Positions 37,262 to 46,399 of a DNA stretch of 64,000 nt are shown piece after piece. The notes below the pieces were generated by a model. The model was not told the origin of the DNA and did no database searches. It worked only from the letters and a program-made list of their open reading frames with translations. The DNA lies in assembly GCF_026627505.1 (NCBI RefSeq), contig NZ_JAPNLK010000029.1, forward strand, positions 24,124 through 88,123. The letters run 5' to 3'. Origin of the DNA: Streptomyces sp. H27-H5. GTDB taxonomy: Bacteria > Actinomycetota > Actinomycetes > Streptomycetales > Streptomycetaceae. Every line of letters starts with the position of its first letter. Position 1 is the first letter of the stretch. A program made the translations under genes and the position numbers.

Positions 37262-38344
37262 TTAGCGCTCGACCTCGCCCTTGATGAACTTCTCGACGTT
37301 CGCGTAGGCCTCGTCGTCGAAGTACTGCACCGGCGGGGACTTCATGAAGTAGCTCGAAGCCGACAGGATCGGGCCACCGACGCCGCGGTCCTTGGCGATC
37401 TTCGCCGCGCGCAGGGCGTCGATGATGACACCGGCGGAGTTCGGGGAGTCCCACACTTCGAGCTTGTACTCGAGGTTCAGCGGAACATCGCCGAAGGCGC
37501 GGCCTTCGAGGCGGACGTAGGCCCACTTGCGGTCGTCGAGCCAGGCGACGTAGTCGGACGGGCCGATGTGGACGTTCTTCTCGCCCATGTCGCGGTCCGG
37601 GATCTGCGAGGTGACGGCCTGCGTCTTCGAGATCTTCTTCGACTCGAGGCGGTCACGCTCCAGCATGTTCTTGAAGTCCATGTTGCCGCCGACGTTGAGC
37701 TGCATGGTGCGCTCAAGACGGACACCGCGGTCCTCGAACAGCTTCGCCATCACGCGGTGCGTGATGGTGGCGCCGACCTGCGACTTGATGTCGTCGCCGA
37801 CGATCGGGACACCGGCCTCGGTGAACTTGTCCGCCCACTCCTTGGTGCCGGCGATGAAGACCGGAAGAGCATTGACGAAGGCGACCTTGGCGTCGATGGC
37901 GCACTGCGCGTAGAACTTCGCCGCCTGCTCGGAGCCGACGGGCAGGTAGCAGATCAGGACGTCGACCTCGCGGTCCTTGAGGACCTGGACCACGTCGACC
38001 GGAGTCTCGGCGGACTCCTCGATCGTCAGGCGGTAGTACTTGCCCAGGCCGTCCAGGGTGTGGCCGCGCTGCACGGTCACGCCCGCGTTCGGGACGTCAC
38101 AGATCTTGATGGTGTTGTTCTCGCTGGCGCCGATGGCGTCCGAGAGGTCGAGGCCGACCTTCTTCGCGTCGACGTCGAACGCGGCGACGAACTCGATGTC
38201 ACTCACGTGGTAGTCGCCGAACTGGACGTGCATCAGACCGGGGACCTTGGCCGCCGGGTCGGCGTCCTTGTAGTACTCGACGCCCTGCACCAGCGAGGCG
38301 GCGCAGTTGCCTACGCCGACGATGGCTACGCGAACCGAACCCAT
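37262..38344 (-). CDS. ino1: myo-Inositol-1-phosphate synthase
   Basis: 360 residues from ATG at 38344. The NAD-binding start is VRVAIVGVGNCAASLVQGVEYY; family motifs include LICYLPVGSEQAAKFYAQC, GDDIKSQVGATITHR and LNVGGNMDFKNML. It converts glucose 6-phosphate to inositol 1-phosphate, the first step to inositol, phosphatidylinositol and mycothiol in actinomycetes. It lies 49 nt downstream of a PadR-family gene on the same strand and is probably repressed with it through the operator at 39036. Confidence 0.97.
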   Translation of the reverse strand: MGSVRVAIVGVGNCAASLVQGVEYYKDADPAAKVPGLMHVQFGDYHVSDIEFVAAFDVDAKKVGLDLSDAIGASENNTIKICDVPNAGVTVQRGHTLDGLGKYYRLTIEESAETPVDVVQVLKDREVDVLICYLPVGSEQAAKFYAQCAIDAKVAFVNALPVFIAGTKEWADKFTEAGVPIVGDDIKSQVGATITHRVMAKLFEDRGVRLERTMQLNVGGNMDFKNMLERDRLESKKISKTQAVTSQIPDRDMGEKNVHIGPSDYVAWLDDRKWAYVRLEGRAFGDVPLNLEYKLEVWDSPNSAGVIIDALRAAKIAKDRGVGGPILSASSYFMKSPPVQYFDDEAYANVEKFIKGEVER

Positions 38345-38372
38345 TCCGGTTGCTCCCTGTTTGTTCTCGGAC

Positions 38373-38395
38373 GAGGCCTGCGAGATGCAGGCCTC
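38373..38395 (-). other. Intergenic hairpin between padR and ino1
   Basis: GAGGCCTGC (38373-38381) pairs with GCAGGCCTC (38387-38395), 5-nt loop, overlapping the padR stop. It could attenuate or stabilise the ino1 part of a padR-ino1 transcript. Confidence 0.6.
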
Positions 38396-38996
38396 ACTTT
38401 GCAGTTTCGTCGGACGGACCGGGTCGTCTCTGATCCCGTCCCGCCCGCTCGCTCTCGATGAGCTCGTTCAGCCAGCGCACTTCGCGCTCCACGGATTCCA
38501 TGCCGTGGCGCTGCAGCTCAAGCGTGTAGTCGTCGAGCCGCTCCCGTGTACGGGCGAGCGAGGCGCGCATCTTCTCCAGACGCTCTTCCAGCCGGCTGCG
38601 GCGACCCTCCAGCACCCGCATGCGCACTTCTCGTTCGGTTTGACCGAAGAAGGTGAAGTGGGTAGCGAAGGACTCGTCCTCCCAGGTGTCCGGGCCGGTG
38701 TGGGAGAGGAGCTCTTCGAAGTGCTCCTTACCTGCTGCCGTCAACCGGTAGACGATCTTGGCGCGGCGCCCTGCGAGTGAAGCGGCGAGAGCGTCTTCCG
38801 GGGCGTTGCCCGGTTCTTCGATCAACCAGCCGTTGGCGACGAGCGTCTTGAGGCAGGGGTACAGGGTTCCGTAGCTGAACGCCCTGAACACCCCCAGCGA
38901 GGTGTTGAGCCGCTTGCGGAGCTCGTAGCCGTGCATGGGGGACTCGCGAAGCAGGCCGAGGACGGCGAATTCGAGGATGCCTGAGCGCCTGCTCAT
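38394..38996 (-). CDS. PadR-family transcriptional regulator (probable ino1 repressor)
   Basis: 200 residues. The N-terminal winged helix is clear (ILEFAVLGLLRESPMHGYEL; SYGTLYPCLKTLVANGWLIE), and the C-terminal half is a long Arg/Glu-rich coiled coil for dimerisation (REVRMRVLEGRRSRLEERLE). It is upstream of ino1 and has a 21-bp palindrome about 40-60 nt before its start. In S. coelicolor a regulator beside the inositol synthase gene has been reported to repress it in response to glucose 6-phosphate (recalled, not checked); the arrangement here fits that. Confidence 0.93.
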   Translation of the reverse strand: MSRRSGILEFAVLGLLRESPMHGYELRKRLNTSLGVFRAFSYGTLYPCLKTLVANGWLIEEPGNAPEDALAASLAGRRAKIVYRLTAAGKEHFEELLSHTGPDTWEDESFATHFTFFGQTEREVRMRVLEGRRSRLEERLEKMRASLARTRERLDDYTLELQRHGMESVEREVRWLNELIESERAGRDQRRPGPSDETAK

Positions 38997-39035
38997 CCGC
39001 CTGCCTCTCCTCTGCCCCTGAGTTTATGTCGAGCT

Positions 39036-39056
39036 GATGTATCGACTCGATACATC
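39036..39056. promoter_or_regulatory. PadR-type operator palindrome
   Basis: GATGTATCG (39036-39044), spacer ACT, then CGATACATC (39048-39056), a perfect 9-bp inverted repeat containing ATGT-N-ACAT as in other PadR operators. It lies upstream of padR and 213 bp from the divergent PBP gene. Confidence 0.75.
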
Positions 39057-39268
39057 CAGACGATAGAACGGGTGGCCCCCGGCGACAAGGGGTGACGTGG
39101 TGACCGGCGTCACATCACTAATTCGACGTACGCAAGTTGCCTGATTTGGGGTGAACTTCGGCACTGATTGGGTTTTGACCGTGCGTAGTCTGTGCGGCAT
39201 GACACCGGGGGGAACCGGAATGCACCGCCGCTGCCAGGCCACTCGCCTGCCCGAGGAGTAGTCGTTCG

Positions 39269-41920
39269 ATGAGCGAGCATCGCCGTAAACCGCCGCAGCA
39301 AGCCCAGGGCGGCGGTCGCGCCGCGTCCCGCCGGCCCGCGCAGCAGCGCCCTGGCCGCGGCGCCGGGGCGGGGCATGACGCCCGCGCGGCGTCTCCCAGC
39401 GCTTCGTACGCGGAGCAGTCCCCCTCCCGCAGCCGGGGCGAGGCCCGAAGAGCCGCCCAGAGAGGTTCGGCCGGGCGCGGTCGAGGTGACGGCCGGCCGG
39501 GCAGATCCGGAACCGGCGCGAACCCCCCGAACCGCCGGCTCGTCAACTACCCCCGGTCCGACAGGTACGGGTGGAAACGGTTCGTCCCGTCCTGGAAGCT
39601 CGTGAGCGGCACCACGCTGGGGTTCTTCGCGGTGATCATCGCGGGCGCCGGCATCGGTATCGCCATGGTGAGCACGCCGGACGCCAACAAGGCGGCCCAG
39701 GCGCAGAACAACGTCTTCTACTGGGCCGACGGCAGTCAGATGGTCGCGACCGGTGGTTCCATGAACCGCCAGATCGTGCAGATCGACGAGATCCCGCTCT
39801 CGATGCGCAACGCGGTCATCGCCGCGGAGAACGAGTCCTTCGAGACGGACAAGGGCGTCGACCCGATGGGCATCGCCCGGGCCGTGGTGAACATGGCCAA
39901 GGGCGGCTCCACCCAGGGCGGCTCGACCATCACGCAGCAGTACGTGAAGAACAACTTCCTGGACTCCGAGCAGACGCTCAAGCGGAAGGTGACCGAGCTC
40001 TTCATCTCGATAAGGCTCGGTCTCACCGCGCCGAAGGACGAGGTGCTCGCGGGCTACCTCAACACCGCCTACTACGGCCGCGACGCCTACGGCATCCAGG
40101 CCGCCTCACGCGCCTACTTCGGCAAGGACTGCAAGAACCTGACCCCCTCGGAGAGCGCCTTCCTGGCGTCCGTGCTCAAGGGGCCGAACCTGTACAACCC
40201 GGACGGCGGCCTCGGCACGGCGGCCACCCCCGAGCTCAACGAACAACGCGCCCGCCAGCGCTGGGCCTGGGTGCTCGACCGCGAGGTCGTCGTGGGTCGG
40301 ATGGACCAGGCCGAGCGCGCCAAGTACACGGAGTTCCCCGCGCGCGTCGAGTCGGAGCAGGCGCGCGGATTGTCGGGCCAGACCGGCTACCTGGTCGAGA
40401 CGGCCAAGCAGTACATGATGAGGAAGCTGCACATCAGCGCGGACAAGATGGCCCTGGGCGGCTACCAGATCCGCACCACCTTCGACAAGGCGAAGGTCGA
40501 GGCCCTGTCCAAGGCCGTCGACGAGACCCGCAAGGACTTCCTCGACGAGAAGCACCGGCCCAACACCGACACCCACGTCCAGTTCGGCGCCGCGTCGGTG
40601 GACCCGAAGTCCGGGGCGATCGTGGCCCTGTACGGCGGGCCGGGCATGGACAAGAAGCATTTCACCAACAACGCCGACACCCAGGGCGTCCCGGTCGGTT
40701 CGACCTGGAAGCCGTACGTGCTGGCGGCCGCGATGGAGTACGGGACCCAGAACTCCGACGGTGAGGGGATCTCGGTCGACAGCAAGTACAAGGCCGACGA
40801 CCTCACCGTGATCAACAACCGTGCGGGCAAGCCCCTGCGCGGCAAGAATGGCGAGCCGTTCAAGCAGAAGAACGAGAGCACCACGCCTTACGGGTACGTG
40901 ACCCTCAACAAGGCGATGGAAAGCTCCATCAACGTCCCGTTCGCCCAGCTCGTCTTCGACGTCGGCCACGACAAGGTCCGCGAGGTGGCCAAGTCCACCG
41001 GCATCCTCGAAGACTCGATGGATCCGAACGACAACGCCTCGTTCGCGCTGGGAACCTCGACCCCGAGCGCGATCCGGATGGCCGACTCGTACGCCACCTT
41101 CGCCGCTTCGGGCACGCATCACGAGCCGTTCTCCGTGACCAGCGTGAAGAAGGACGGCGTGGAGCTTCCCGGCTTCGAGGCTCCCAAGCCGCAGCGGGCC
41201 ATGGACAATGCCATCGCGGACAACATCACCAAGGTCCTGGAGAACGTCGTCCAGAACGGCACCGCGATCAAGGCCAAGAAGCTGGAGCGGCCCGCCGCCG
41301 GCAAGACCGGAACCACCGACAAGAACAAGTCGGCCTGGTTCGTCGGCTACACCCCGGAACTGTCCACGGCCGTCACCTTGTTCCGCAGCGACCCCAACGC
41401 CAAGGGGCAGGCGCTGCAGTCCATGAACGGCGTCGGAGGCATCGACTCCATCCACGGTGGTGACATCCCGACCGTGATCTGGACCGAGTACATGCGCGCG
41501 GCCCTCAAGGGGGTGCCGATCAAGCAGTTCCCGGAGCCCGACGAGATCGGCGTGATCGCCCACGCCTCCGGGGCGCCGACTCCCACGCCTCCGGCGCCCT
41601 CCCCCTCGGCCTCCCCCTCGCCCTCGCCCTCCCCGTCGAGCTCCCCGCCCAAGGTGTCGCCGTCCCCCTCCAAGAGCGACGACAAGCCGACCTGCCGTCC
41701 CTGGCAGGTGTGTGAGGGGGACCCCGACGGCGGCACCACCAACGGCAACGACATCGGTGGCCTGATCGGCGGCGGGAACGGCGGCGACAACGGAGGTGGC
41801 GCGGGAGCCGGCGGGGCATCCGACGGCGGGGCAGGCGGAGACCCGTCCCCGTCCACCACGGGCAGGCCGGGCCGTCCGGGCGGCGGCAGCTGGGGCACCA
41901 CCACCGGTGTCGGCGGCTGA
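39269..41920 (+). CDS. Class A penicillin-binding protein (transglycosylase/transpeptidase)
   Basis: 883 residues from ATG at 39269. The N-terminal 110 residues are basic and disordered; one transmembrane helix (GTTLGFFAVIIAGAGIGIAM) anchors it. The GT51 glycosyltransferase has catalytic Glu in AAENESFETDKG (the usual EDxxF has Asn in place of Asp) and GGSTITQQYVKN. The transpeptidase has SxxK in GSTWKP, SxN in SSINVPF and KTG in GKTGTT. It polymerises and crosslinks peptidoglycan outside the membrane. A long Pro/Ser tail and Gly-rich end follow. It is divergent from padR. Confidence 0.96.
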   Translation: MSEHRRKPPQQAQGGGRAASRRPAQQRPGRGAGAGHDARAASPSASYAEQSPSRSRGEARRAAQRGSAGRGRGDGRPGRSGTGANPPNRRLVNYPRSDRYGWKRFVPSWKLVSGTTLGFFAVIIAGAGIGIAMVSTPDANKAAQAQNNVFYWADGSQMVATGGSMNRQIVQIDEIPLSMRNAVIAAENESFETDKGVDPMGIARAVVNMAKGGSTQGGSTITQQYVKNNFLDSEQTLKRKVTELFISIRLGLTAPKDEVLAGYLNTAYYGRDAYGIQAASRAYFGKDCKNLTPSESAFLASVLKGPNLYNPDGGLGTAATPELNEQRARQRWAWVLDREVVVGRMDQAERAKYTEFPARVESEQARGLSGQTGYLVETAKQYMMRKLHISADKMALGGYQIRTTFDKAKVEALSKAVDETRKDFLDEKHRPNTDTHVQFGAASVDPKSGAIVALYGGPGMDKKHFTNNADTQGVPVGSTWKPYVLAAAMEYGTQNSDGEGISVDSKYKADDLTVINNRAGKPLRGKNGEPFKQKNESTTPYGYVTLNKAMESSINVPFAQLVFDVGHDKVREVAKSTGILEDSMDPNDNASFALGTSTPSAIRMADSYATFAASGTHHEPFSVTSVKKDGVELPGFEAPKPQRAMDNAIADNITKVLENVVQNGTAIKAKKLERPAAGKTGTTDKNKSAWFVGYTPELSTAVTLFRSDPNAKGQALQSMNGVGGIDSIHGGDIPTVIWTEYMRAALKGVPIKQFPEPDEIGVIAHASGAPTPTPPAPSPSASPSPSPSPSSSPPKVSPSPSKSDDKPTCRPWQVCEGDPDGGTTNGNDIGGLIGGGNGGDNGGGAGAGGASDGGAGGDPSPSTTGRPGRPGGGSWGTTTGVGG

Positions 41921-41940
41921 CCGGTCCGCCACCACTGCTC

Positions 41941-41977
41941 GACGAGGGCCGTCGCACACCGTGCGGCGGCCCTCGTC
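41941..41977 (+). terminator. Terminator after the PBP gene
   Basis: GACGAGGGCCG (41941-41951) pairs with CGGCCCTCGTC (41967-41977), with an inner CGCAC/GTGCG stem, 20 nt past the stop. Confidence 0.8.
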
Positions 41978-42008
41978 CGTGCCCGGCCCGGTACGGCAGG
42001 ATGAGCGC

Positions 42009-43469
42009 ATGACGAAGGTGCACGAGGACCGGCCCGTACTGCCCACCCAGCAGGACGAGGTCGCCGCGGCCGGCAGCGAGCTCATCGGCGGCCCGCTGGG
42101 CCGCCATGCCCGGTTGGGCGGCCACTGGCTGACCCCGGTACGGGTGGTGGTCCTCGTGGCCCTCGGGATGTTCGCGCTGGGCATGGCGCAGAAACTGCCC
42201 TGCTACGAGTGGGCGTGGTTCCGGGGGGCCGGCTCGCAGTACACGCACGCCTGCTACTCCGACATCCCGCACCTGTACGTCGTACGCGGCTTCTCCGACG
42301 GTCTCGTCCCCTACTGGGACCGGCTCACCGGTGACATGGAGTACCTGGAGTACCCGGTGCTGACCGGGCTCTTCATGCAGGTGGCCTCCTGGCTGACGCC
42401 CGGCAGCGGCTCCATGCAGCATCGCGAACAGATGTACTGGATGGTCAACGCGGGCATGCTGATGGTCTGCGCCGCGATCATCGCCGTGTGCGTCGCCCGC
42501 ACCCACCGCCGCCGGCCGTGGGACGCGCTGCTGCTGGCCCTGGCGCCCGCCTTCGCGCTCACGGCGACGATCAACTGGGATCTGCTCGCCCTCGCCCTGA
42601 CCGCCGTTGCGATGCTCATGTGGTCCCGCGGGCGGACGGTGCTCTTCGGTGTCTTCATCGGTCTGGCCACCGCGGCCAAGCTCTACCCGGTGCTGTTGCT
42701 CGGGGTGCTCTTCGTGCTCTGCCTGCGTGCCGGGAAATGGCGCGCGTTCGCCGGTGCCTTCCTCGGCACGGTCGGCGCCTGGCTCGTGGTGAACCTGCCC
42801 GTCATGATCTTCGCTTGGGACGGGTGGACGAAGTTCTACACGTTCAGCCAGGAGCGGCCCATCGACTTCGGCTCGGTCTGGCTGCTGATCTCCCAGCGCT
42901 CCGGGAACCCCCTGGAGGACGCCAACACCTACGCCACGGGTCTGACCCTGCTGCTCTGCGGCGGGATCGCGCTCCTCACCCTGACGGCCCCCCGACGCCC
43001 CCGCTTCGCCCAGCTGGCGTTCCTCGTCGTCGCCGCCTTCATCCTGGCCAACAAGGTCTACTCGCCGCAGTACGTCCTGTGGCTCGTCCCGCTCGCCGCC
43101 CTGGCCCGGCCGCGCTGGCGCGACTTCCTGATCTGGCAGGCCGGCGAGGTCGTCTACTTCCTCGGGATCTGGTTCTACCTCGCCTACACCTCCAGCGGGG
43201 ACAAGCACCAGGGCCTGCCCGTGGAGGGCTACCAGGTGGCGATCGCCGCCCACCTGCTGGCGACGCTCTACCTCTGCGCCGTGGTCGTACGGGACATCCT
43301 GCTGCCCGAGCGCGACGTCGTGCGCCGCGACGGATCGGACGATCCCTCGGGAGGCGTCCTGGACAGGGCCGAGGACGTGTTCGTGCTGTCGGACGCGGCG
43401 AGGGCGCCGCACAAGGCGACGCCCTCGGAGGGACAGCGGGTCGACTGGGGTCAGAACCCCGGTCATTGA
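42009..43469 (+). CDS. GT87-family polyprenyl-phosphate-dependent glycosyltransferase
   Basis: 486 residues from ATG at 42009 (CAGGA upstream). It is an integral membrane protein with about 10-11 hydrophobic segments. The family hallmark acidic loops are present: YWDRLTGDMEYLEYPVLTG between early segments, and TINWDLLALALTA. Related GT87 (DUF2029) proteins are mannosyl- or arabinosyltransferases using lipid-linked sugars in mycobacteria; the acceptor here is unknown. It follows the PBP gene on the same strand after a terminator. The C-terminal cytoplasmic tail is charged. Confidence 0.88.
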   Translation: MTKVHEDRPVLPTQQDEVAAAGSELIGGPLGRHARLGGHWLTPVRVVVLVALGMFALGMAQKLPCYEWAWFRGAGSQYTHACYSDIPHLYVVRGFSDGLVPYWDRLTGDMEYLEYPVLTGLFMQVASWLTPGSGSMQHREQMYWMVNAGMLMVCAAIIAVCVARTHRRRPWDALLLALAPAFALTATINWDLLALALTAVAMLMWSRGRTVLFGVFIGLATAAKLYPVLLLGVLFVLCLRAGKWRAFAGAFLGTVGAWLVVNLPVMIFAWDGWTKFYTFSQERPIDFGSVWLLISQRSGNPLEDANTYATGLTLLLCGGIALLTLTAPRRPRFAQLAFLVVAAFILANKVYSPQYVLWLVPLAALARPRWRDFLIWQAGEVVYFLGIWFYLAYTSSGDKHQGLPVEGYQVAIAAHLLATLYLCAVVVRDILLPERDVVRRDGSDDPSGGVLDRAEDVFVLSDAARAPHKATPSEGQRVDWGQNPGH

Positions 43470-43479
43470 CCGGAACGGA

Positions 43480-44511
43480 TCAGGCGTCCAACACCCGGTC
43501 GAACTGCGTGGTGGTGTGCCGCAGGTGCGCCACCAGTTCGTCGCCCACCTTCGGCTCGGTCGCGTCCGAGGGCACGAACAGGATCGACACCTGCATGTGC
43601 GGCGGCTCGGCGAACCAGCGCTGCTTGCCCGCCCACACGAACGGGGACAGGTTGCGGTTCACGGTGGCCAGACCCGCGCGCGCGACGCCCTTGGCACGCG
43701 GCATCACCCCGTGCAGGGCCTTGGGGGCCTCCAGACCCACTCCGTGCGACGTACCGCCGGCGACGACGACCAACCAGCCGTCGGACGCGGCCTTCTGCTG
43801 CCGGTAGCCGAACCGCTCGCCCTTGGCCACGCGGGTGACGTCGAGGACGGCGCCGCGGTACTCGGTCGCCTCGTGGTCGCCCAGCCACAGTCGGGTGCCG
43901 ATGCGGGCCCGGAAACGGGTCTGCGGGAACTGCTGCTGGAGCCGCGTCAGCTCCTCGGCCTTGAGGTGGCTGACGAACATGGTGTGCAGCGGCAGCCGGG
44001 CCGCGCGCAGCCGATCCATCCACCCGATGACCTCCTCGACGGCGTCCGAGCCGTCGGGGCGGTCCAGCGGCAGGTGCAGGGCGAAGCCCTCCAGGCGGAC
44101 GTCCTCGATGGCGGAGTGGAGCTGGCCCAGGTCCTGCTCCGAGACTCCGTGGCGGCGCATCGAGCTCATGCACTCGATGACCACGCGGGCGCCGACCAGA
44201 CCGCGGACCCCGTCCACGGAGGACACCGAGCGGATCACCCGGTCCGGCAGCGGCACCGGCTCCTCGCCGCGCCGGAACGGGGTGAGGACGAGCAGGTCAC
44301 CGCCGAACCAGTCCTTGATGTTCGCGGCCTCGTAGGTCGTCCCGACGGCGAGGATGTCGGCGCCCATCCGGGTCGCCTCCTCGCAGAGCCGCTCGTGGCC
44401 GAAGCCGTAGCCGTTGCCCTTGCAGACCGGGATCAACCCGGGGAACCGGTCAGCGACCTGCTTCTGGTGCGCACGCCAGCGCGCGGTGTCGACGTAGAGC
44501 GTGAGCGCCAT
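43480..44511 (-). CDS. Alanine-racemase-fold PLP protein
   Basis: 343 residues. The N-terminal barrel has the PLP-lysine region LIPVCKGNGYGFGH (Lys about 31), equivalent to VKANAYGHG in alanine racemase, and later GTRLWLGDH and the C-terminal beta domain (ILFVPSDATEPKVGDEL). The usual CMDQ motif of true racemases is replaced (HMQVSILFV), so racemase activity is doubtful. It lies 73 nt downstream of femX on the same strand, which suggests a role in amino-acid supply for peptidoglycan bridges (inference). It converges on the GT87 gene with a 10-nt gap. Confidence 0.82.
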   Translation of the reverse strand: MALTLYVDTARWRAHQKQVADRFPGLIPVCKGNGYGFGHERLCEEATRMGADILAVGTTYEAANIKDWFGGDLLVLTPFRRGEEPVPLPDRVIRSVSSVDGVRGLVGARVVIECMSSMRRHGVSEQDLGQLHSAIEDVRLEGFALHLPLDRPDGSDAVEEVIGWMDRLRAARLPLHTMFVSHLKAEELTRLQQQFPQTRFRARIGTRLWLGDHEATEYRGAVLDVTRVAKGERFGYRQQKAASDGWLVVVAGGTSHGVGLEAPKALHGVMPRAKGVARAGLATVNRNLSPFVWAGKQRWFAEPPHMQVSILFVPSDATEPKVGDELVAHLRHTTTQFDRVLDA

Positions 44512-44584
44512 GCCCGTCCGGAGCCTCTCTGGAAAGCCGCTTGGTACAGCGGTGCTGTGTATGGGGGTGGGGCGAAAGTGCGGG

Positions 44585-45703
44585 TCAGCGGCGGGACATG
44601 TAGATGTCGAGCGCCTTGTGCAGCACCTTGTTGAGCGGGAAGTCCCACTCGCCGACGTACTCGACGGCCTCGCCGCCCGTGCCGACCTTGAACTGGATCA
44701 GACCGAACAGGTGGTCGTTCTCGTCCAGCGTGTCACTGATGCCGCGCAGGTCATAGACGCTCGCGCCGAGCGCGTACGAATCGCGGAGCATGCGCCACTG
44801 CATCGCGTTCGAGGGCCGCACCTCGCGCTTGTGGTTGGCGGACGCCCCGTACGAGTACCAGACGTGCTGGCCGACGGTGATCATCGTGGCCGCGGCCAAG
44901 GGCTCGCCCTCGTGCGTCGCGATGTACAGCCGCATCCGGTTGGGGTCCTCGGAGTTGAGGGCCGTCCACTGGCGCTGGAAGTAGCTGAGCGGACGCGGGC
45001 GGAACTTGTCGCGCTCGGCCGTGATCTCGTACAGGTGCTGCCAGGTCGGCAGGTCGTCGTAGCCGCCCTGGACCACCTCGACGCCGGCCTTCTCGGCCTT
45101 CTTGATGTTGCGGCGCCACAGCTGGTTGAAGCCCTTGAGGACGTCGTCCAGCGAGCGGTTGGCCAGCGGTACCTGGAAGACGTAGCGGGGCTGGACGTCG
45201 CCGAATCCGGCGCCGCCGTCCTCGGCCTGCTGCCAGCCCATGCGGCGCAGCTTGTCGGACACCTCGAAGGCGCGGGGCTCGATCACCGAGGCCTCCACGT
45301 CACGCAGGCGCTTGACGTCGGGGTCCTGGATGCCCGCCTTGATGGCCGCCGAGTTCCAGCGACGGATGACGACGGGCGGACCCATCTTCACGGTGAAGGC
45401 GCCCTGCTGCTTGAGGTGGCTCAGCATCGGCTGGAGCCACTCCTCCAGATTCGGGGCGTACCAGTTGATGACCGGGCCCTCGGGGAGGTAGGCGAGGTAC
45501 CGCTTCACCTTGGGCAGTTGGCGGTACAACACGAGTGCGGCACCGACGAGTTCGCCGGATCCGTCGAACCAACCGAGGTTCTCGGAGCGCCACTCGTTCT
45601 TCACGTCGGCCCACGCCGGGACCTGGCAGTGGCTAGCGGAGGGCAGGCTCTGGAGGAAACCCAGATGCTGCTCTCGGCTGATGGTCCTCAGGGACAGGCT
45701 CAT
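44585..45703 (-). CDS. femX: FemX: peptidoglycan interpeptide bridge aminoacyltransferase
   Basis: 372 residues, a FemAB-family protein built of two GNAT-like halves (PEGPVINWYAPNLEEWLQP; YSYGASANHKREVRPSNAMQ) and a helical coiled insertion (FNQLWRRNIKKAEKAGVEV). It uses glycyl-tRNA to attach the first Gly to lysine/diaminopimelate of the lipid-linked stem peptide; in S. coelicolor the orthologue makes the single-Gly bridge. It is cytoplasmic and acts at the membrane. It is probably co-transcribed with the racemase-like gene downstream. Confidence 0.94.
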   Translation of the reverse strand: MSLSLRTISREQHLGFLQSLPSASHCQVPAWADVKNEWRSENLGWFDGSGELVGAALVLYRQLPKVKRYLAYLPEGPVINWYAPNLEEWLQPMLSHLKQQGAFTVKMGPPVVIRRWNSAAIKAGIQDPDVKRLRDVEASVIEPRAFEVSDKLRRMGWQQAEDGGAGFGDVQPRYVFQVPLANRSLDDVLKGFNQLWRRNIKKAEKAGVEVVQGGYDDLPTWQHLYEITAERDKFRPRPLSYFQRQWTALNSEDPNRMRLYIATHEGEPLAAATMITVGQHVWYSYGASANHKREVRPSNAMQWRMLRDSYALGASVYDLRGISDTLDENDHLFGLIQFKVGTGGEAVEYVGEWDFPLNKVLHKALDIYMSRR

Positions 45704-45785
45704 GCGGGGTGCTCCTCCGGCGGCTTCGCTGGCTATGGCGCGAAGCCTACTGCGACGGGGGCACCACCCTTCTGGGGGACGGGCC

Positions 45786-45813
45786 GGGCACCGGCCGCCG
45801 ACGGCCGGTGCCC
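45786..45813 (-). terminator. Hairpin after the small membrane protein gene
   Basis: GGGCACCGGCCG (45786-45797) pairs with CGGCCGGTGCCC (45802-45813), 20 nt past the stop of the gene at 45834. It also lies upstream of femX. Confidence 0.75.
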
Positions 45814-45833
45814 TTGTGGCGGAGGTAACCCGA

Positions 45834-46148
45834 TCAGCTCAGCCAGCCGCCGAAGAGACCGCCGTGCGCCATGCCGAGGTAGAAGCCGATGGCCGAGGCG
45901 CCAAGCCCGATGATCAGCGCGAAGCGCTCGCGTGTCGTCACCGAGATGAACTGTCCGTAGGCGCCCGTGAGGATCCCGACCAGCCCGGTCCACGAGCTGA
46001 GCAGGTGCAGATTGTCGAAGAAGCCCGTGACGAACGCCACGGCGCCGAGGATCAGGGTGGCCGCCAGCAGGGTGTCCTGCAGCGGATGGGGCTTGCCGTC
46101 GGTCGCGAAGAGCGAGATGGCGGACTGGGGCCGCGTTGCCTGTGCCAT
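45834..46148 (-). CDS. Small multi-pass membrane protein, unknown function
   Basis: 104 residues from ATG at 46148, chosen for AGGAGGTG about 8 nt upstream; the open frame extends further but without a signal. Three hydrophobic segments are visible (TLLAATLILGAVAFVTGFF; SWTGLVGILTGAYGQF; FALIIGLGASAIGFYLGMAHG). Proteins of this type occur between femX and rpsF in Streptomyces. No functional motif recognised. It diverges from the rpsF operon. Confidence 0.85.
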   Translation of the reverse strand: MAQATRPQSAISLFATDGKPHPLQDTLLAATLILGAVAFVTGFFDNLHLLSSWTGLVGILTGAYGQFISVTTRERFALIIGLGASAIGFYLGMAHGGLFGGWLS

Positions 46149-46264
46149 CGGAAGGCACCTCCTGGCTGAAGCAGAGCGGTGCTGCGGGGCCTCCTCCGGC
46201 GGAGCCGGGGGCATAGCACCGAGCACACCCGATGCATACAGAGTGTGGCCCTCTCCCGCCGGAT

Positions 46265-46294
46265 TTCAACCGGAAGGAGTCGAGCAGGTAGTCT
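46265..46294 (+). promoter_or_regulatory. Candidate promoter of the rpsF-ssb-rpsR-rplI operon
   Basis: TTCAAC (46265-46270), 18-nt spacer and TAGTCT (46289-46294), about 105 nt before rpsF. The hexamers are imperfect housekeeping-type matches. Confidence 0.4.
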
Positions 46295-46399
46295 GTACGG
46301 TCTGCGCGGTGTCTGCTCTGTGGATGCCGTGCGTACGCATCACGACCCTCCTGCCACGGAACGACCGTGGCCGCTGAGTCCAAAGGAGGTGGGTTCCAC

